Assembly: GCA_900299145.1 (NCBI GenBank)
Contig: OMIN01000015.1
Location: 1 to 64,000, forward strand
Length of the DNA: 64,000 nt
Direction: 5' to 3'
From: Betaproteobacteria bacterium
Lineage (GTDB): Bacteria; Pseudomonadota; Gammaproteobacteria; Burkholderiales; SG8-41
The stretch's first letter is position 1. Every line of letters begins with the position of its first letter. This document shows positions 33,100 through 41,422 of the stretch, piece after piece. Position numbers and translations under genes: made by a program. The notes under the pieces were generated by a model that saw nothing but the letters and a program-made list of their open reading frames with translations, was not told the origin of the DNA and made no database searches.

Positions 33100-35345
33100 G
33101 CTGCGACTTTCTGTATGGGTGTAGTTGAGGTTGCCAGCAATGGCGCCGCCTGTTCCGCCGTGCGCATGCGCTCTTCACTGACTGCGCCATAGACGGTGTT
33201 ACGCTGCTGCGGCACGCGCCCCGCCGCGCGGATCATCGCCTGCATGCGCGCGGGCTCCATTTCCTGTCCGTGCTGCGTGCCCGCCGCGCGTGAAATGCTC
33301 TCGTTCATCAACGTGCCGCCCACATCATTGGCGCCGGCATTCAGGCACGCCGTGACGCCCGCCTCGCCGAGTTTGACCCACGACACCTGAACATTCTGAA
33401 TCACCGGGTGCAGCACCAGGCGCGCCACGGCGTGCATGAGTATCGCTTCACGCGACGTCGGCCCCTTGCGCGCCTGACCGCGCTGGTACACCGGCGCGCC
33501 CATGTGCACAAAGGGCAGCGGGATGAATTCGGTAAAGCCGCCGGTTTCTTCCTGCAACGTGCGGATGCGCAGCAGATGCCGCGCCCAATACAGCGGCTGC
33601 TCCACGTGGCCGAACATGATGGTGGCGGTGGAGCGCAGGCCCAGCCCATGCGCCGTGCGCATCACATCCAGCCACTCCTGCGTGTTCACCTTGTCGGGGC
33701 AGATCACCTGCCGCACGTCGTCGTCGAGTATCTCCGCCGCAGTGCCAGGCAGGCTGTTCAAGCCCGCATCAATCAGCCGCGCCAGAAAATCCCGCACCGG
33801 CATACCGAGCGTGCGCGCGCCATGCATCACCTCCAGCGGCGTGAAGGCATGCACGTGAATGTCGGGTGCGGCGCGTTTCACCGCGCGCACGATGTTCAGA
33901 TAAGTGTTGCCCGTGTACGAGGGATGGATGCCGCCCTGCATGCACACTTCGGTCGCGCCACGCGCCCACGCTTCCGAAACCCGGCGCTCGATTTCTTCCA
34001 GGGAAATATCGTACGGTTCGCCACGCAGCGATTTTGAATGCGTGCCCTTGGAAAACGCGCAGAAGGTGCAACGGAACGAACAGATGTTGGTGTAATTGAT
34101 ATTGCGGTTCACCACATAGCGCACGGTGTCGCCCACGGTGGCTGCGCGCAGTTCGTTGGCGGCAGCGCAGATATCGTCGAACTCGCCGTCGCGGGCGGCA
34201 AAAAGGCGCGTGATAGCCCGCTCAGTGGAAATATCACAAGCATTTGTTTTTGTTGATTTTTTTTCGACAGCGCGGATAGCCGTCATGGGCATCGCCAACC
34301 CAGGCGACCAGGCATCCATACGCGCAAACCCCTCGCTGTCACTTGCCCGTATCACCGGCGTGGCGATGTCTTTTGCGTGCCAATGAAACGCGTCGTGCAC
34401 GTACGCTGGGTACGACGGCAATCGCGCCACCAGCACGCGCCCGCGCGACGCCGAAATCTCGCGCAGCTTCTCAATTGCAGGCCAGGGCGCTTCCGGGTTC
34501 ACGTGATCCGCCGTCACCGGCGACACGCCGCCCCAATCGTTGATGCCGGCGTCGATCAGATCACCACAGTGAGCGCCTGCATTGTCGAAACTCAGATTCG
34601 GCGGCGCCTGAATGTTCATGTCCGCGCCGAGAATCCCGCGCGCGGTGCGTATGGTCCACAGCAAATCTTCATGCTCCGCGTGCGGCACATGCGCCATGCG
34701 CGTGTCCGGTTTGGCGCGGAAATTCTGGATGATGACTTCCTGTATGTGGCCAAACCGCGCATGCAGATCACGGATGGCGTTGAGCGCTTCGACGCGCTCC
34801 TCTCGCGTCTCGCCGATGCCGATGAGGATGCCGGTGGTAAACGGGATTTGCAGTTCGCCAGCGAGTCGCAGCACTTCTAGCCGCGCAGCGGGGTGTTTAT
34901 CCGGCGAGCCAAAATGCGGGCCGCCCTTGGCGCACAAACGCTCGGCGGTGCTCTCCAGCATCAGCCCCATCGACGCGCTGACCTCGCGCAGCTTCACCAT
35001 CTCCTCGCGCGTCATCACGCCGGGGTTCACGTGCGGCAGCAGCGATGTTTCCTTCAACATCCGTGCGCACATCGCGTGCAGATAGTCGATGGTCGTGGCG
35101 TAACCCAGCGCCGCCAGCTCCTCGCGCGCGGCCTTGTAGCGCAGCTCCGGCTTGTCGCCCAGCGTAAACAACGCCTCCGTGCAACCCGTCGTTTCGCCCG
35201 CCTTGGCGATGGCCAGCACTTCGTCGGCCGTAAGATAAGCGCGCTTACCCGGCTGCGGTGCTTGCGCGAATGTGCAATAGCTGCACACGTCGCGGCAAAG
35301 CTTGGTCAGCGGGATGAAGACTTTGCGGGAGTAAGAAATTAACAA
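33096..35345 (-). CDS. fbiC: Fo synthase, CofG-CofH fusion (FbiC type)
   Basis: A 749-residue double radical-SAM enzyme that makes the deazaflavin Fo from tyrosine and a pyrimidine precursor. The CofG half has C-R-D-V-C-S-Y-C at about residues 17-24; the CofH half has C-S-F-R-C-T-F-C at about 422-429. The linker near residues 360-370 (V-E-K-K-S-T-K-T-N-A-C) is encoded by ATR copy 10. The start is a TTG at 35345, supported by AAAGG upstream and by M-L-I-S-Y-S-R-K, close to the family N-terminus. Fusion of the halves is usual in Actinobacteria, while archaea have separate genes. Confidence 0.95.
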   Translation of the reverse strand: MLISYSRKVFIPLTKLCRDVCSYCTFAQAPQPGKRAYLTADEVLAIAKAGETTGCTEALFTLGDKPELRYKAAREELAALGYATTIDYLHAMCARMLKETSLLPHVNPGVMTREEMVKLREVSASMGLMLESTAERLCAKGGPHFGSPDKHPAARLEVLRLAGELQIPFTTGILIGIGETREERVEALNAIRDLHARFGHIQEVIIQNFRAKPDTRMAHVPHAEHEDLLWTIRTARGILGADMNIQAPPNLSFDNAGAHCGDLIDAGINDWGGVSPVTADHVNPEAPWPAIEKLREISASRGRVLVARLPSYPAYVHDAFHWHAKDIATPVIRASDSEGFARMDAWSPGLAMPMTAIRAVEKKSTKTNACDISTERAITRLFAARDGEFDDICAAANELRAATVGDTVRYVVNRNINYTNICSFRCTFCAFSKGTHSKSLRGEPYDISLEEIERRVSEAWARGATEVCMQGGIHPSYTGNTYLNIVRAVKRAAPDIHVHAFTPLEVMHGARTLGMPVRDFLARLIDAGLNSLPGTAAEILDDDVRQVICPDKVNTQEWLDVMRTAHGLGLRSTATIMFGHVEQPLYWARHLLRIRTLQEETGGFTEFIPLPFVHMGAPVYQRGQARKGPTSREAILMHAVARLVLHPVIQNVQVSWVKLGEAGVTACLNAGANDVGGTLMNESISRAAGTQHGQEMEPARMQAMIRAAGRVPQQRNTVYGAVSEERMRTAEQAAPLLATSTTPIQKVAA
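34238..34264 (+). repeat. ATR repeat, copy 10 (CofG-CofH linker)
   Basis: CAAGCATTTGTTTTTGTTGA followed by TTTTTTT, a good ATR match in antisense to fbiC. It stays in frame and codes for K-K-S-T-K-T-N-A-C at the junction of the two radical-SAM halves. Confidence 0.75.
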
Positions 35346-35356
35346 GCCAACTACCT

Positions 35357-35671
35357 TTAAAAACGACTCAGCTGTGAAGACAACACCACGAAACGCGTAT
35401 TTCCTTCTTTTGTCTCAACGTGATCGGGAATCTCAGTGCTAATGTTTACAACAGCATGACCGGATTCATCCTTATATTCTGCTCCCAACGTACAACGTAT
35501 TGATCCTGTGCATGGATAGCTGCTTGACGAACATAGGTGGAACAGACTCAAAACAGAAACTTTATCGACAAAAAGGTGTTTTGTCCCGTTAGCGTCAACC
35601 AACTCGCATTCGACAAATCCTGGAAACGAATCGTCAACAAAACGAGTGATCTGCACAGTGACAGACGGCAT
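35357..35671 (-). CDS. Hypothetical small protein
   Basis: A 104-residue soluble protein that I do not recognise. Its ATG overlaps the Bug-8 stop (TAATG), which supports translation by coupling. Composition is clearly more AT-rich than the neighbours. A run of serines and two cysteines (H-L-C-S-S-S-S-Y-P-C) is seen mid-protein. It sits between Bug-8 and fbiC and may be recently acquired. Confidence 0.6.
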   Translation of the reverse strand: MPSVTVQITRFVDDSFPGFVECELVDANGTKHLFVDKVSVLSLFHLCSSSSYPCTGSIRCTLGAEYKDESGHAVVNISTEIPDHVETKEGNTRFVVLSSQLSRF

Positions 35672-36630
35672 TAGTTCAACTTCACCCCAGTTACCCGTAC
35701 CACCTCAGCCCATGTCTTGGCATCCGCCTCCAGCCGAGACTGCATCACCTCCGGCGTCTGCTTCAACGCCTCAGCCGCGTTCACGAGAAAACTTTCCTTC
35801 GCCTTGGGCGCATCCACCGCCTTGGCAATCTCGGCGTTCAGCCGGTCGATCACCGCGCGTGGGGTGTTGGCGGGCGCGAGGATGCCGGCGATCACGGCGG
35901 CATCGACGCCTTTCACCGTTTCGCCCAGCGCAGCGATGTCAGGCAGCGCTGTCGCGCGTTTGTCGGCGGTGATGCCGATGGCAACGAGCTTTTTGCTTTT
36001 CACGTGCTCCAGCACGGCGGGGATAGTGTTGACGATGAGCGACAGTTCGCCGGTCATCAGCGACACGGTGGAGGTGGTGCCGCCCTTGTAGTTGACGGAC
36101 AGCAGTTCAATGCCCGCGCGGGTGCGGAATTTTTCAGCAGCCAGATGCGTGACGGTACCGGCACCGGAATTGCCGCAGGTGATGCCGGGGCTGCGCTTGG
36201 CGAGCGCGATGAGTTCCTTGGCGTTCCTGACGCCGAGCGAAGGATGTGCCGCCATGATCAATGGTGAGGCCGACACGGGTGCCACCGCCGTGAGATCACG
36301 CGCATGGTTGAAGCCGAGCTTTTGATACAGCGACGGCATGATGGCGTGCGTGGAGAGGTCAGTAAGGAGCAGCGTGTAGCCATCTGCCGGTGACTTGGCG
36401 ACGAACTCGGCGGCTATCGTTGTCCCCGCACCGGGGCGGTTTTCAACCACCACCTGCTGGCCCAGCGTGCGCGTGAGTTCTGCCGCCGTGATGCGCGCGA
36501 ACGTGTCGGTGGCGCCGCCGGGGGCGAAGGCGACGATGAGGCGGATGGGCTTTGCGGGGTAGGATTGGGCAGTGGCGCTGGCGCTACATGCCAATCCCAG
36601 CAGCATAGGTAAGTATTTGTTTTTAAACAT
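35671..36630 (-). CDS. Bug/TctC-type substrate-binding protein (Bug-8)
   Basis: A 319-residue Bug receptor. Its signal peptide M-F-K-N-K-Y-L-P-M-L-L-G-L-A-C takes its basic part from ATR copy 11; starting at the inner ATG (36606) would leave no basic residue, so 36630 is preferred. Landmarks: Y-P-A-K-P-I-R-L-I-V-A-F-A-P-G-G-A-T-D, E-N-R-P-G-A-G-T, D-G-Y-T-L-L and V-N-Y-K-G-G-T-T in place of H-V-P-Y-K-G. The small gene at 35357-35671 follows by overlap. Confidence 0.94.
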   Translation of the reverse strand: MFKNKYLPMLLGLACSASATAQSYPAKPIRLIVAFAPGGATDTFARITAAELTRTLGQQVVVENRPGAGTTIAAEFVAKSPADGYTLLLTDLSTHAIMPSLYQKLGFNHARDLTAVAPVSASPLIMAAHPSLGVRNAKELIALAKRSPGITCGNSGAGTVTHLAAEKFRTRAGIELLSVNYKGGTTSTVSLMTGELSLIVNTIPAVLEHVKSKKLVAIGITADKRATALPDIAALGETVKGVDAAVIAGILAPANTPRAVIDRLNAEIAKAVDAPKAKESFLVNAAEALKQTPEVMQSRLEADAKTWAEVVRVTGVKLN

Positions 36631-36636
36631 TATTGA
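36609..36636 (+). repeat. ATR repeat, copy 11 (start of Bug-8)
   Basis: GTAAGTATTTGTTTTTAAAC followed by ATTATTGA. Antisense to Bug-8, it codes for M-F-K-N-K-Y-L, the basic start of the signal peptide. Confidence 0.85.
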
Positions 36637-36673
36637 TTCGACCGATCATCGAAGATAGCAAGTATTGCTATCC

Positions 36674-36784
36674 CCGTCGTTCCAGCGAAAGCTGGAACCC
36701 AGTTTGTAACACGATCCGCAGGATCTATTTTGATGCTTCGCATGGGTTTACGTTACTGGGTTCCAGCTTTCGCTGGAACGACGG
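36674..36784. repeat. REP/BIME-like inverted repeat 3
   Basis: Arms of about 28 bases (CCGTCGTTCCAGCGAAAGCT at the left, its reverse complement at 36757-36784) flank about 55 bases. Each arm folds as CCAGC-GAAA-GCTGG. It belongs to the same general class as the elements at 7344 and 28872 but with a different hairpin sequence. It lies between Bug-8 and LLM-3. Confidence 0.88.
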
Positions 36785-36811
36785 GTGGGGACTTTTGGTA
36801 TGAGGCGAAGA

Positions 36812-37771
36812 CTATCCTTTCCTCACCCCCGGCAACACATCCCGAATAAACCACTCCAACTGCGCCACCTGATCCTCGCCCACAAGCCGGATGCACAGAT
36901 CCGTCACGCCCGCGGCCTCGTAGCGTTTGACAACGTCAATCACCGTTGCCGCCGGCCCCAAGCCCATCATGCCACGAAAATTCACACCGCCGCCGTAGTA
37001 TTTGTTGAGGAAATCGGTGGTCAGCGCTTCGGCTTTGGCAGCGTCATTCTCCAGCCGCACGGTGGTGTAGACGCAGGTGGAAAACCCCGTGCTGCCGCGG
37101 CCGTGTTTTTCCATCGCGGCCCTGCACAACTCACGCAGCTTGCGGATATCGTCTTCGGTGACGTACGTCGTCACCACGCCATCGCCGAATTTGCCGACGC
37201 GCTCAATCTGTGCGGGAATAATTTCGCCGCGATTGCCCGCGGTGACCAGCAGCGGCGGGCCTGCTTCGTTCCACGGCAGCGGGCCGATGGTGTGATCGGT
37301 CAGCTTGTAATCGCTGCCCGTCATCGTCACGGGCTCGCCGCGCCACAGCGCGCGCCACACCGTCATGTGTTCTTCAAGGTCGCGCACGCGGCGCTTGTGA
37401 ATCTTGCCGCAGGCTTCCCATTCACGTTCGATGGCGGGCAGGCCCCAGCCTACACCCAGGCCCAACACCAGCCGCCCCCGTGAAATCTGATCGATGTTGG
37501 CAAGCTGATGCGCGAGCACCACCGGCTGGCGCAATGCGGGCAACAGAATGGCCGTGCCCAGCCGCGTACGTTTCGTCATCGCCGCAACGTACGCGAGCGT
37601 GGTCAGTGGTTCCAAACGTGGCTTGGCTACTACGCTGTCACCCACCCACACGTCCATGTCGGCATCATCGCAAAGGCGCGCGATGGTCCAGCAGTCTTCC
37701 ACCGGCGGGCGCCGCGCGGGTTGAATAATCACGCCGCGGGGGGGCAGCAAAATGCCCAGTCGCATGGTCAT
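36812..37771 (-). CDS. LLM class flavin/F420-dependent oxidoreductase (LLM-3)
   Basis: A 319-residue luciferase-like TIM barrel: R-L-G-I-L-L-P-P-R-G at the start, A-I-L-L-P-A-L-R-Q-P-V-V-L-A, I-S-R-G-R-L-V-L-G-L-G-V-G-W. The frame is open to 37972, but M-T-M-R-L-G-I-L at 37771 is the normal family start. It lies upstream of the F420 array on the same strand, separated from it by Bug-8 and a REP element. F420 use is plausible but not proven. Confidence 0.9.
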   Translation of the reverse strand: MTMRLGILLPPRGVIIQPARRPPVEDCWTIARLCDDADMDVWVGDSVVAKPRLEPLTTLAYVAAMTKRTRLGTAILLPALRQPVVLAHQLANIDQISRGRLVLGLGVGWGLPAIEREWEACGKIHKRRVRDLEEHMTVWRALWRGEPVTMTGSDYKLTDHTIGPLPWNEAGPPLLVTAGNRGEIIPAQIERVGKFGDGVVTTYVTEDDIRKLRELCRAAMEKHGRGSTGFSTCVYTTVRLENDAAKAEALTTDFLNKYYGGGVNFRGMMGLGPAATVIDVVKRYEAAGVTDLCIRLVGEDQVAQLEWFIRDVLPGVRKG

Positions 37772-37797
37772 GTGAGCATTAAGGGCTTGTGGCTGGA

Positions 37798-38568
37798 TTA
37801 CGCGGAACGCAAGTCCGCGAACACCGGCGCGTGATCCGAGGGCCGTTCGAGTTTGCGCGGCTCGACATCCACCGCGCATGCGGTGCAGCCGGACTTTAAA
37901 GCATCGGAAAGCAGGATGTGATCGATGCGCACGCCGAGCTTGCGGCGAAACGCATTCATGCGGTAATCCCACCAGGTGAAGGATCGCTCCGGCTGATCGA
38001 ACATCCGGAAGCTATCGGTCAGGCCCAGCGCGAGCAGCCCCTTGAATGCGGCGTGTTCGAGGTCACTGAACAACACCTTGCCCGCCCACTCTTTCGGGTC
38101 GTGCACGTCGCGGTCTTCGGGTGCGATGTTGTAATCGCCGAGCAGCGCGAGCTTCGGGTATTTTTGCATTTCGGCGCGCAGCCAATCCGTGAGCGCTGAC
38201 AGCCACTTTAACTTGTATTGATACTTGTCGGACTCGACCGACTCGCCATTGGGGATGTAGACGCAAACCACGCGCGTGTCACCGTATGTGGCGGCGAGCA
38301 CACGCTTTTGTTCATCGGCAAAGCCCGGAATGCCCGCGCTGACATCGGCAGGTACCGCGCGCGACAGCAGCGCCACGCCGTTATAGGTTTTTTGACCGCT
38401 GAACACGGCGTGATAGCCGGTTTCCTTGATTGCCTCCAGCGGAAAATTCGCGTCTTCGGTTTTGGTTTCCTGCAAACACAGCACGTCCGGTTGATGCGAC
38501 GCGAGCCACGCCGTGACGTGCGGCAGGCGCACTTTCAGCGAGTTGACATTCCACGTGGCTATACGCAT
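37798..38568 (-). CDS. xth: Exodeoxyribonuclease III
   Basis: A 256-residue exonuclease III/AP endonuclease. Family motifs are complete: M-R-I-A-T-W-N-V-N-S-L, L-Q-E-T-K (metal ligand Glu), G-D-Y-N-I-A-P (Asn), R-I-D-H-I-L-L and S-D-H-A-P-V (catalytic Asp-His). It repairs abasic sites and 3' blocks. The ATG directly abuts ATR copy 12 and no Shine-Dalgarno site is visible, which is unusual for a housekeeping gene. Confidence 0.96.
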   Translation of the reverse strand: MRIATWNVNSLKVRLPHVTAWLASHQPDVLCLQETKTEDANFPLEAIKETGYHAVFSGQKTYNGVALLSRAVPADVSAGIPGFADEQKRVLAATYGDTRVVCVYIPNGESVESDKYQYKLKWLSALTDWLRAEMQKYPKLALLGDYNIAPEDRDVHDPKEWAGKVLFSDLEHAAFKGLLALGLTDSFRMFDQPERSFTWWDYRMNAFRRKLGVRIDHILLSDALKSGCTACAVDVEPRKLERPSDHAPVFADLRSA

Positions 38569-38593
38569 AAATATTTGTTTTTATTGATTATTA
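38567..38593 (+). repeat. ATR repeat, copy 12 (leader of xth)
   Basis: ATAAATATTTGTTTTTATTG followed by ATTATTA, near-consensus. In antisense it forms the leader immediately before the xth ATG and also carries the TAA stop of the preceding DUF4124 gene. Confidence 0.88.
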
Positions 38594-39211
38594 TCGAGTT
38601 GCGGCTGGCTGTGCGGTGGCTTGAGGTGGCTGTGGTGGCTGCGCAGCCGCATCGGTGGGGGGCTTCGCGCCATCGGTCGGCGGCTTGGCTGCGGTTGCCG
38701 GCGCTGCCGCAGGTGTAGGCCGCGTGCCCACGGCCGTACGCGGATAACCCGCGGAATCCAGCGTGCTGTCCCACTCAGATTCCAGATAGCCCTTGAGCGT
38801 GATCGTTCCCACCTGCAGCACCGGAATTTCCATCGACGGCGACACGCGCTTGAATTCCTCGAAATCCGTTTTTGGTGACTTTTCGGCGAATGGCACGCCG
38901 CGGCGGGCCAGGTGCGCGCGCCCGGCCTCGCAAATCTTTCCGCAATCGGAACTGATCCAAAACGTAACGGGATGATTCTTCGCCGCCAGTTGCACAGAAA
39001 ATGGCACCTCGCCGGTGCCTATGACGTTCGCGCCCAGCCTGCGCTGCTCAATGTTCTTCGAAGGCACGCTGGCCGGTGGCGGCGTGTCTCGCCATTCGAC
39101 ATTGCCCTTGGCATCCACCCATCGGTACAGCTGCGCGGCATATAGGAATTGCGCCGATAGCGCCGCCGCGGCAATCAGCAGCAAACACAGGATTTTCGCC
39201 ACGATTTTCAT
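38591..39211 (-). CDS. Exported DUF4124/glutaredoxin-like protein
   Basis: A 206-residue exported protein. The signal peptide (I-L-C-L-L-L-I-A-A-A-A-L-S-A) is followed by the DUF4124 motif L-Y-R-W-V-D-A-K-G-N-V-E-W-R-D-T-P. A thioredoxin/glutaredoxin-like segment follows (F-W-I-S-S-D-C-G-K-I-C-E, then I-P-V-L-Q-V-G) and a long Pro/Ala/Thr tail. The Cys pair is C-x3-C, wider than the usual C-x2-C. AAGGAGG before the ATG at 39211 supports the start. Its stop lies in ATR copy 12. Confidence 0.85.
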   Translation of the reverse strand: MKIVAKILCLLLIAAAALSAQFLYAAQLYRWVDAKGNVEWRDTPPPASVPSKNIEQRRLGANVIGTGEVPFSVQLAAKNHPVTFWISSDCGKICEAGRAHLARRGVPFAEKSPKTDFEEFKRVSPSMEIPVLQVGTITLKGYLESEWDSTLDSAGYPRTAVGTRPTPAAAPATAAKPPTDGAKPPTDAAAQPPQPPQATAQPAATR

Positions 39212-39296
39212 GATGCGCCTCCTTGTAAACGGTGACGTGCAAACCGGCACAGCTTACCGCAATTCCGGCAGCAAATCCGATAGCAACGCCGGAACA

Positions 39297-41345
39297 CTAA
39301 GCAGCAGCGGCATCCGTCATGCCGTTGTGCCGAAGCAGCGCATCCATACTAGGTTCGCGCCCGCGAAACGCCTTGAACGATTCCAGCGCCGGGCGGCTAC
39401 CGCCCACGGCGAGGATTTCGTTGCGAAAGCGCGCGCCCACGGCCGGATCCAGCACACCCTGTTCCTCGAACAGGCTGAAGGCATCGGCCGACAGCACTTC
39501 CGCCCACTTGTAGCTGTAATATCCCGCCGCATAACCGCCGGCGAAAATGTGGCTGAAGCTGTTGGGAAAGCGGTTGTAATTGGGCGGAAACACTACCGCC
39601 ACGCGCTTACGCACATCATGAATCAAATCCAGCGCGGTTTTGCCACCAGCGGGATCAAAGCTCGAATGCAACTCCAGATCGAACAACGCGAATTCGATCT
39701 GCCGCACCGTCTGCATGCCGCTCTGGAAATTCTTCGCGGCGAGCATTTTGTCGAACAGGGATTTCGGCAGCGGCTTGCCGTTGTCCACATGCCGCGTCAT
39801 CGGCCGCAGCACGTCCCATTCCCAGCAGAAATTTTCCATGAATTGGCTGGGGAGTTCCACCGCGTCCCACTCCACGCCATGTATGCCTGATACGCCCAGA
39901 AAATCCACCTGCGTCAGCAGATGATGCAGACCATGGCCGAATTCATGATAGAGCGTGATCACTTCGTCGTGCGTGAACGTCGCCGGCTTTCCACCGACGG
40001 GGGCGGAGAAATTGCAGTTCAGGTACGCCACTGGCGCCTGTATACCATTTGCACCAGAAGCAAGCCGCCGCCGCGTGATCGCATCATCCATCCAGGCGCC
40101 GCCGCGCTTGGTGCCGCGCGCGTATAGGTCCAGATAGAATTGCCCGATCAGCGCTCCAGTCTTGTCGTGGATCGAATAAAAGCGCACGTCGTCGTGCCAG
40201 CGCGGCGCTTCGGTCGGCGTGATGGTCAGGCCATAGAGCGTCTCGATCAGCTTGAACATGCCTGGCACCACCGTGGTTTCAGGCAGATACTGCTTCACTT
40301 CCTGCTCTGAAAACGCATAACGCGCCACGCGCAGCTTTTCCGACACGTAGGGAATGTCCCACGCCGCGAGCTCGTTCATGCCCAGCTCGGCGCGCGCGAA
40401 GTCTTTCACTTCCTGCAAGTCGCGTTCGGCGTACGGCTTGGCGCGCGCGGCGAGTTCGTTGAGGAACTTAATTACTTGTGCGGGCGACTCCGCCATTTTC
40501 GGCTCCAGCGAAACCTCGGCGTAGTTGTTGAAACCCAGCAGTTGCGCGAGCTCACGGCGCAGTTTCACGATGTCCGCGATCAGCGGCGTGTTGTCGAGCT
40601 TGGCGTCTCCAAATTCCGAAGCGCGCGTGGCAGACGCCTTGTACATCAATTCGCGCAGCGCGCGATCATCGGCGTACTGCATCACCGGTAAGTACGATGG
40701 CGCGTGCAACGTGAATTTCCAGCCGGGTTTGTTATCTTTTTCGGCGGCTTCGCGAGCCGCTTGGCGGGCATCATCCGGCAAGCCGGCGAGGCCTTTTTCG
40801 TCTTCGATGAAATGCGAAAAGGCATTCGTCGCGTCAAGCACGTTGTCCGAAAACCGTGACGATAATTTCGACAGTTCTTCGCTGATCGCCTTGAAGCGCG
40901 CCTTCTTGTCCGCCGGCAGCTCCGCGCCGCCCAGCCGAAAATCGCGCAATTCGTTATCAACGATTTTTTGTTGCGCGGGCGTCAGCGCGCGAAATTCAGC
41001 CGACGAATGTAAGTATTTGTATTTATTGAATAATTTTTCATTTTGCCCGAGCTCGGTGTAATAGGCCGTGAGCCGCGGCAAATTGCCGTTGTAGACCTCG
41101 CGCAGTTCCGGGCTGTTCATCACCGCGTTCAAATGCCCGACCTGGCCCCACGCGCGGCTCAAACGCTCGTTGGCGTTTTCCAGTGGCTCGACAAAATCAC
41201 GCCACGTCGCGGGCGTGGCCTCGGCGGAAACCTTTTCGATGGCCGCGTTGCACTCGGCGAGCAAGGCATCGACAGCGGGAGTCACGTGTTCGGTCTTGAA
41301 ATCCGCGAAGCGCGGCAGGCCGGAAAAATCCAGTAGCGGGTTCAT
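39297..41345 (-). CDS. prlC: Oligopeptidase A (M3 metallopeptidase)
   Basis: A 682-residue cytoplasmic zinc peptidase that clears signal-peptide fragments and other short peptides. The zinc motif T-L-Y-H-E-F-G-H-G-L-H-H lies at about residues 460-471. Length and landmarks (Q-V-G-H-L-N-A-V, D-F-R-L-G-G-A-E-L, F-P-N-S-F-S-H-I-F) match the family. The segment L-F-N-K-Y-K-Y-L-H-S at about residues 104-113 is encoded by ATR copy 13. It fits the family without a length change. Confidence 0.96.
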   Translation of the reverse strand: MNPLLDFSGLPRFADFKTEHVTPAVDALLAECNAAIEKVSAEATPATWRDFVEPLENANERLSRAWGQVGHLNAVMNSPELREVYNGNLPRLTAYYTELGQNEKLFNKYKYLHSSAEFRALTPAQQKIVDNELRDFRLGGAELPADKKARFKAISEELSKLSSRFSDNVLDATNAFSHFIEDEKGLAGLPDDARQAAREAAEKDNKPGWKFTLHAPSYLPVMQYADDRALRELMYKASATRASEFGDAKLDNTPLIADIVKLRRELAQLLGFNNYAEVSLEPKMAESPAQVIKFLNELAARAKPYAERDLQEVKDFARAELGMNELAAWDIPYVSEKLRVARYAFSEQEVKQYLPETTVVPGMFKLIETLYGLTITPTEAPRWHDDVRFYSIHDKTGALIGQFYLDLYARGTKRGGAWMDDAITRRRLASGANGIQAPVAYLNCNFSAPVGGKPATFTHDEVITLYHEFGHGLHHLLTQVDFLGVSGIHGVEWDAVELPSQFMENFCWEWDVLRPMTRHVDNGKPLPKSLFDKMLAAKNFQSGMQTVRQIEFALFDLELHSSFDPAGGKTALDLIHDVRKRVAVVFPPNYNRFPNSFSHIFAGGYAAGYYSYKWAEVLSADAFSLFEEQGVLDPAVGARFRNEILAVGGSRPALESFKAFRGREPSMDALLRHNGMTDAAAA
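41009..41038 (+). repeat. ATR repeat, copy 13 (inside prlC)
   Basis: GTAAGTATTTGTATTTATTG followed by AATAATTTTT. It lies antisense within prlC, is in frame and codes for E-K-L-F-N-K-Y-K-Y-L. The protein keeps the normal family length here. Confidence 0.85.
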
Positions 41346-41422
41346 GCGTAATACTCGAAAAAATGCGGACGGGAAGTCTAACAGAACCCTTCGACCATCA
41401 CCCGCCGGGCGGGTTCAGCCCT

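Noticed and set aside
7344-36784. The three paired hairpins considered as a CRISPR array or IS ends
   Set aside because: They are isolated pairs far apart with no regular spacers, no cas genes and no transposase; they fit REP/BIME-like elements.
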